From positions 186,001 to 250,000 of the forward strand of contig NZ_LVEN01000046.1 in NCBI RefSeq assembly GCF_001686925.1: DNA of 64,000 nt, written 5' to 3'. Made by a program: the position numbers and the translations under genes. Under the pieces are notes generated by a model that did no database searches, had not been told where the DNA came from, and saw nothing but the letters and a program-made list of their open reading frames with translations. Below are positions 60,868 through 64,000 of this stretch, one piece after another. The number at the start of each line of letters is the position of its first letter. Position 1 is the first letter of the stretch. Origin of the DNA: Flavobacterium piscis. Lineage in GTDB: Bacteria; Bacteroidota; Bacteroidia; Flavobacteriales; Flavobacteriaceae.

Positions 60868-62766
60868 ATGAGCGACGCTTTAAAACACGAATGTGGTATA
60901 GCCTTAGTTAGACTTCTTAAACCGCTTGAATATTACAAAGAAAAATACGGAACTGCTTTTTACGGGATACAAAAAATGTACCTGATGATGGAGAAGCAAC
61001 ACAACCGTGGGCAAGACGGAGCAGGTTTTGCCAGCATTAAATTAGACGTTGAACCAGGCGAGCGCTATATAAGCAGAGTTCGTTCGAACCATGCGCAGCC
61101 TATTCAGGACGTTTTTAAACAAATCAATGAGCGTATCAACGAAGAGATGACTTCTCATCCTGAATACGCAAATGATGTTGCCAAACAAAAAGCAAACATA
61201 CCTTATATAGGAGAATTATTTTTAGGTCACGTTCGTTACGGAACTTTCGGAAAAAACAGTATCGAAAGCGTACACCCATTTTTACGTCAGAGTAACTGGA
61301 TGCACCGTAACTTAATTTTGGCAGGAAACTTTAACATGACAAATGTTAAAGAGCTTTTCGAAAATTTAGTTGAACTTGGACAACATCCAAAAGAAATGGC
61401 GGATACTGTTACCGTAATGGAAAAAATTGGGCATTTTCTTGACAAAGAAGTAATGCAGCTTTACCAGGACTGTAAAACCGAAGGTTATTCTAAAAGAGAA
61501 GCTTCTCCGGTAATTGCAGACCGATTGGATATTGCAAAAATATTAGCCCGTTCTGCCAAAAACTTAGATGGAGGTTACGCAATGGCCGGATTATTAGGTC
61601 ATGGTGATGCTTTCGTATTTAGAGATCCGGCGGGAATTCGTCCGGCATATTTTTACCAGGACGATGAAGTTGTAGTTGTAGCTTCAGAAAGACCCGTTAT
61701 TCAGACTGTATTTAATGTGCCGTTTGAAAGTGTTCAGGAAATCGAACCCGGAAATGCTTTAATCATCAAAAAAAGCGGAAAAGTTTCCATGGAGCAAATC
61801 CTTGAACCAACCGTTAAGAAAGCATGTTCTTTTGAAAGAATCTACTTCTCTAGAGGAAGTGATGCCGAAATTTATCAGGAACGTAAAAACTTAGGTAAAT
61901 TAATTTTACCTGCTGTTCTTGAATCAATTGACAGCGATACAGATAATACTGTTTTCTCTTACATCCCAAATACTGCCGAAACTTCGTTTTACGGTTTAGT
62001 CGAAGCAGCTCAGGATTTCCTTAATCAAAGAAAAAACAATTATATTTTAGCCAACAGAAATACACTTACAGCCGAAACTTTACAAGAATTATTGGCTGTA
62101 AAAATTCGTACTGAGAAAGTTGCGATTAAAGATGCTAAACTTAGAACCTTTATTACTGAGGACAGCAGCCGTGATGATCTTGTTGCACACGTTTACGATG
62201 TGACTTACGGAGTGATCAAGCCAACGGATAACCTTGTCATCATCGACGACAGTATTGTTCGAGGTACTACTCTTAAAATGAGTATCATAAAAATGATGGA
62301 TCGTTTAAATCCTAAACGTATTGTAATCGTTTCATCGGCACCACAAATTCGTTATCCTGATTGTTATGGAATCGACATGGCAAAACTTGAAGGTCTTGTT
62401 GCTTTTAGAGCAGCTTTGGCTTTATTAAAAGAAAGAAATCTATACCATATTGTAGACGAAGTATATACAAAATGTAAAGCACAGGAAAACTATATTGATA
62501 GTGATGTTGTGAATTATGTTACTGCTATTTACGATCAGTTTACTCCTGAGGAAATTTCAGATAAAATTGCCGAAATGTTGAGTTCTCCGGAAATCAATGC
62601 CGAAGTGAAAATCATTTTCCAGAAAGTAGAAGATTTGCACATTGCTTGCCCTAAAAATTTAGGTGACTGGTACTTTACGGGAGATTATCCTACACCAGGA
62701 GGTAATCGTGTTGTAAACAGGGCCTTTATGAATTTCTATGAAGGAAAAGACGCAAGAGCGTATTAA
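60868..62766 (+). CDS. purF: Amidophosphoribosyltransferase
   Basis: A 632-residue class II glutamine amidotransferase/phosphoribosyltransferase. Cys9 (MSDALKHEC) should become the N-terminal nucleophile after removal of eight residues; HNRGQDGAG and GHVRYGTFG follow. The PRPP motif is VIIDDSIVRGTT. It makes phosphoribosylamine, the first step of purine synthesis. It is longer than the about 470-510 residues of many PurF proteins because of extra segments, as seen in Bacteroidota. No metal-binding cysteine set for an Fe-S cluster was checked in detail. Confidence 0.95.
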   Translation: MSDALKHECGIALVRLLKPLEYYKEKYGTAFYGIQKMYLMMEKQHNRGQDGAGFASIKLDVEPGERYISRVRSNHAQPIQDVFKQINERINEEMTSHPEYANDVAKQKANIPYIGELFLGHVRYGTFGKNSIESVHPFLRQSNWMHRNLILAGNFNMTNVKELFENLVELGQHPKEMADTVTVMEKIGHFLDKEVMQLYQDCKTEGYSKREASPVIADRLDIAKILARSAKNLDGGYAMAGLLGHGDAFVFRDPAGIRPAYFYQDDEVVVVASERPVIQTVFNVPFESVQEIEPGNALIIKKSGKVSMEQILEPTVKKACSFERIYFSRGSDAEIYQERKNLGKLILPAVLESIDSDTDNTVFSYIPNTAETSFYGLVEAAQDFLNQRKNNYILANRNTLTAETLQELLAVKIRTEKVAIKDAKLRTFITEDSSRDDLVAHVYDVTYGVIKPTDNLVIIDDSIVRGTTLKMSIIKMMDRLNPKRIVIVSSAPQIRYPDCYGIDMAKLEGLVAFRAALALLKERNLYHIVDEVYTKCKAQENYIDSDVVNYVTAIYDQFTPEEISDKIAEMLSSPEINAEVKIIFQKVEDLHIACPKNLGDWYFTGDYPTPGGNRVVNRAFMNFYEGKDARAY

Positions 62767-62830
62767 AAAAATACTAACAAAAGGTTAATTTGTGCATTTC
62801 ATCGGTTTTTTTTGCCGTTCATCCCATATG

Positions 62831-62862
62831 TTTGGTAAAATTGAAAAGCTACAATACTTTTG
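62831..62862 (+). promoter_or_regulatory. Promoter of small RNA candidate copy 1
   Basis: TTTG at 62831-62834, 20 bases, then TACTTTTG at 62855-62862: a full Bacteroidota consensus. The RNA is expected to start four bases later, at 62867. Confidence 0.8.
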
Positions 62863-62866
62863 AGAT

Positions 62867-62937
62867 ACCATAACATTAGTAGGTTAAGTTTATGGTAGAT
62901 TTGGGGCAAAAAGGGTGGAAGCAATTCCACCTTTTTT
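62867..62937 (+). ncRNA. Small RNA candidate, copy 1
   Basis: A 71-nt unit. A 7-bp perfect hairpin ACCATAA (62867-62873) with TTATGGT (62890-62896) carries the loop CATTAGTAGGTTAAGT. The unpaired AGATTTGGGGCAAAAA follows, and then a terminator, GGTGGAA-GCAA-TTCCACC plus six T. A consensus promoter lies at the right distance upstream. There is no open frame with a start codon. I know of no named family with these features. Confidence 0.75.
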
Positions 62938-63039
62938 ATTGGAATAAACTCAAGTGTTTCAATTGTAAAGCATTATCTTCTTTTGGTCGGATATATTGAC
63001 CATTCATCTGAAAAGTTTTTTAAACAAGAATAGCTATCA

Positions 63040-63047
63040 TACATTTA
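63040..63047 (+). promoter_or_regulatory. Promoter-like box of small RNA candidate copy 2
   Basis: TACATTTA, one mismatch to TAnnTTTG, at exactly the same distance (4 bases) from the RNA start as in copy 1. A T-run stands in the -33 position (63016-63020). Confidence 0.5.
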
Positions 63048-63051
63048 CTAA

Positions 63052-63122
63052 ACCATAACATTAGTAGGTTAAATTTATGGTAGATTTGGGGCAAAAAAGG
63101 TGGAAGAGATTCCGCCTTTTTT
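63052..63122 (+). ncRNA. Small RNA candidate, copy 2
   Basis: The same 71-nt layout: ACCATAA/TTATGGT hairpin with the loop differing from copy 1 at one base (AAAT for AAGT), the same AGATTTGGGGCAAAAA, and a terminator GGTGGAA-GAGA-TTCCGCC, in which one pair is G-U. The bases between stem and terminator are unchanged. Confidence 0.75.
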
Positions 63123-63220
63123 ATTTTTTTTAAAGAACAAAGAATATAGAGCAAAGAATAAAGATTATAGAGAATCGACTAAAAGCAAAAACACAGCTTT
63201 TCAGCAGAGAACTCCTCCTC

Positions 63221-63345
63221 TAATTTTCTCTCTTTACTACATTCTCTTTATTACATTCTCTTATTCTATTCTCTTTATTCTATTCTCTTTATTCTATTCT
63301 CTTTACTCTATTCTCTTTACTCTATTCTCTTTACTCTATTCTCTT
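63221..63345. repeat. Pyrimidine-rich tandem repeat
   Basis: At least five imperfect copies of a 15-base unit like CTATTCTCTTTACT, then degenerate copies, all C/T-rich on the plus strand. It lies between small RNA copies 2 and 3. Purine-rich complements (for example at 63131-63172 and 63503-63533) flank it and could fold onto it. Confidence 0.85.
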
Positions 63346-63407
63346 CTTACTTAATCGGATATATTTACCATTCATCAGAAAAGTTTTTTTCATAAGAATA
63401 GCTGCCA

Positions 63408-63415
63408 TACATTTA
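63408..63415 (+). promoter_or_regulatory. Promoter-like box of small RNA candidate copy 3
   Basis: TACATTTA, 4 bases before the RNA start, exactly as in copy 2. Confidence 0.5.
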
Positions 63416-63419
63416 CTAA

Positions 63420-63490
63420 ACCATAACATTAGTAGGTTAAGTTTATGGTAGATTTGGGGCAAAAAAGGCGGAAGAGATTCCGCCTTTTTT
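63420..63490 (+). ncRNA. Small RNA candidate, copy 3
   Basis: The same layout as copies 1 and 2. The loop and the AGATTTGGGGCAAAAA segment are identical to copy 1, while the terminator is GGCGGAA-GAGA-TTCCGCC. The stem thus changes from T-A (copy 1) to T-G (copy 2) to C-G (copy 3), a compensating series. Confidence 0.75.
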
Positions 63491-63564
63491 ATTTTACATA
63501 TAGAAGAAAGAAAATAGAGCAAAGAGTAAAGATTGCTGAGCATAGTTGTAATATTAAATAACAA

Positions 63565-63606
63565 CAAAAAAAGACGGGTAGCCATCAAGCCATCCGTCTT
63601 TTTTCT
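63565..63606. terminator. Terminator between the small RNAs and the sod gene
   Basis: AAGACGG (63571-63577) pairs with CCGTCTT (63594-63600); A-runs and T-runs flank it on both sides, so it may end both the sod messenger and read-through from the plus strand. Confidence 0.75.
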
Positions 63607-63635
63607 TTAATCTTTATTCTATTCTCTTTCTTAGA

Positions 63636-64000
63636 CTATTTATCTAAAGCGAATCTTCTTGCTACTTCTGTCCAGTTAATTACACTGAAGAAAGCTTCAA
63701 TATAATCTGGTCTTCTGTTTTGGTAGTTCAAGTAGTAAGCATGCTCCCAAACATCCATTCCTAAAATTGGAGTTCCACCATTACCAGCAACTTCCGGCAT
63801 TAATGGATTATCTTGATTTGGAGTACCTACAACCTCTAGTTTACCCCCTTTTTGTACTGTTAACCAAGCCCATCCTGAACCAAATTGTGTTGCTCCGGCT
63901 TTGGCAAATTTTGCTTTAAATTCTTCGAAAGTTCCAAAAGAAGCTTCGATAGCTGCCAACAAATCACCTGTTGGTAATCCGCCACCGTCTGGAGACATTA
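63636..64000 (-). CDS. Fe/Mn superoxide dismutase, N-terminus outside window
   Basis: The last about 121 residues of a Fe/Mn superoxide dismutase, open to the window edge. The metal-binding Asp and His are in GMDVWEHAYYLNYQNRRPDYIEAF, and GSGWAWLTVQKGGKLEV is the conserved beta-sheet part; the frame ends VARRFALDK. The enzyme converts superoxide to hydrogen peroxide and oxygen. Whether it uses Fe or Mn cannot be decided from this part. The start codon lies outside the window. Confidence 0.96.
   Translation of the reverse strand, partial: MSPDGGGLPTGDLLAAIEASFGTFEEFKAKFAKAGATQFGSGWAWLTVQKGGKLEVVGTPNQDNPLMPEVAGNGGTPILGMDVWEHAYYLNYQNRRPDYIEAFFSVINWTEVARRFALDK

Larger units (their letters stand above)
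62767..63635 (+). other. 869-base gap with repeats and small RNA candidates
   Basis: No protein gene is supported here; an open frame in 63100-63354 is only the repeat translated. The gap holds three copies of a 71-nt small RNA candidate, a pyrimidine-rich tandem repeat (63221-63345) and the sod terminator. The second and third copies share about 65 bases of upstream sequence (from 62987 and 63355) and about 40 purine-rich bases downstream. Confidence 0.8.

Noticed and set aside
63100..63354. 84-residue open frame on the plus strand
   Set aside because: It translates the small RNA terminator and the pyrimidine tandem repeat; the product is low-complexity Ser/Leu/Phe/Tyr and has no promoter or family resemblance.

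Overview
The window is chromosomal DNA from an AT-rich member of the Bacteroidota, most likely a Flavobacterium or close relative. Evidence: a C-terminal T9SS sorting domain, a TonB-dependent receptor with a carboxypeptidase-like plug-proximal domain, an IPExxxVDY protein beside pyruvate kinase, DUF2480 and DUF3078 genes beside a SUF operon, and several promoters of the Bacteroidota type (TTTG, about 20 nt, TAnnTTTG). There is no rRNA operon, CRISPR array, prophage or complete insertion sequence.

Layout. 1-9.1 kb: exported proteolysis and surface proteins (trypsin-like protease fragment, M1 metallopeptidase, S8 subtilase, a large leucine-rich-repeat T9SS cargo, an MBL hydrolase). 9.4-20.4 kb: a coiled-coil membrane protein and then the SUF iron-sulfur cluster genes sufA-sufB-(flavodoxin-like)-sufC-(four-helix-bundle)-sufD, an antisense serine hydrolase, and sufS-(lipoprotein)-sufE-sufT-like-DUF2480, followed by DUF3078. 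21.6-32.3 kb: hflX, an exported unknown, a DUF5689/TonB-receptor pair, an MFS transporter, a Gfo/Idh/MocA oxidoreductase and an Old Yellow Enzyme homologue, all on the minus strand. 32.5-36.9 kb: rseP, two tandem tRNA-Asn genes, a frameshifted TPR gene, a C1 peptidase and a small remnant ORF. 36.9-50.8 kb: a GH130 enzyme, then an accessory-looking block of envelope proteins: BamA/TamA-like barrel, transporter-type barrel, membrane-anchored AraC regulator, DUF4136 lipoprotein, DUF2252, two DUF1254/DUF1214 lipoproteins, a neuromedin-U-like barrel, a HAD phosphatase-like lipoprotein and an arylsulfatase. 51.3-62.8 kb: housekeeping genes pyk, IPExxxVDY, rnc, fabF, acpP, purN, rnhA, an ECF sigma factor unit, a PfkB kinase and purF. 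62.8-64 kb: three copies of an apparent small RNA gene, a pyrimidine-rich tandem repeat and the 3' part of a superoxide dismutase gene.

The most interesting signals are: (1) three 71-nt repeats downstream of purF, each with a promoter-like box at the same distance, a conserved 5' hairpin and a terminator whose stem covaries between copies, which look like an undescribed small RNA family; (2) the arylsulfatase/HAD/DUF1254/DUF2252 envelope cluster, with a 28-bp perfect palindrome and related half-sites in two of its promoter regions; (3) a textbook intrinsic terminator lying inside the first 20 codons of rnc, directly after fabF; (4) a four-helix-bundle gene flanked by 20-bp direct repeats inside the suf operon; (5) a set of long, unrelated-in-sequence inverted repeats in many intergenic gaps. 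All family names come from reading motifs by eye; no database search was possible.
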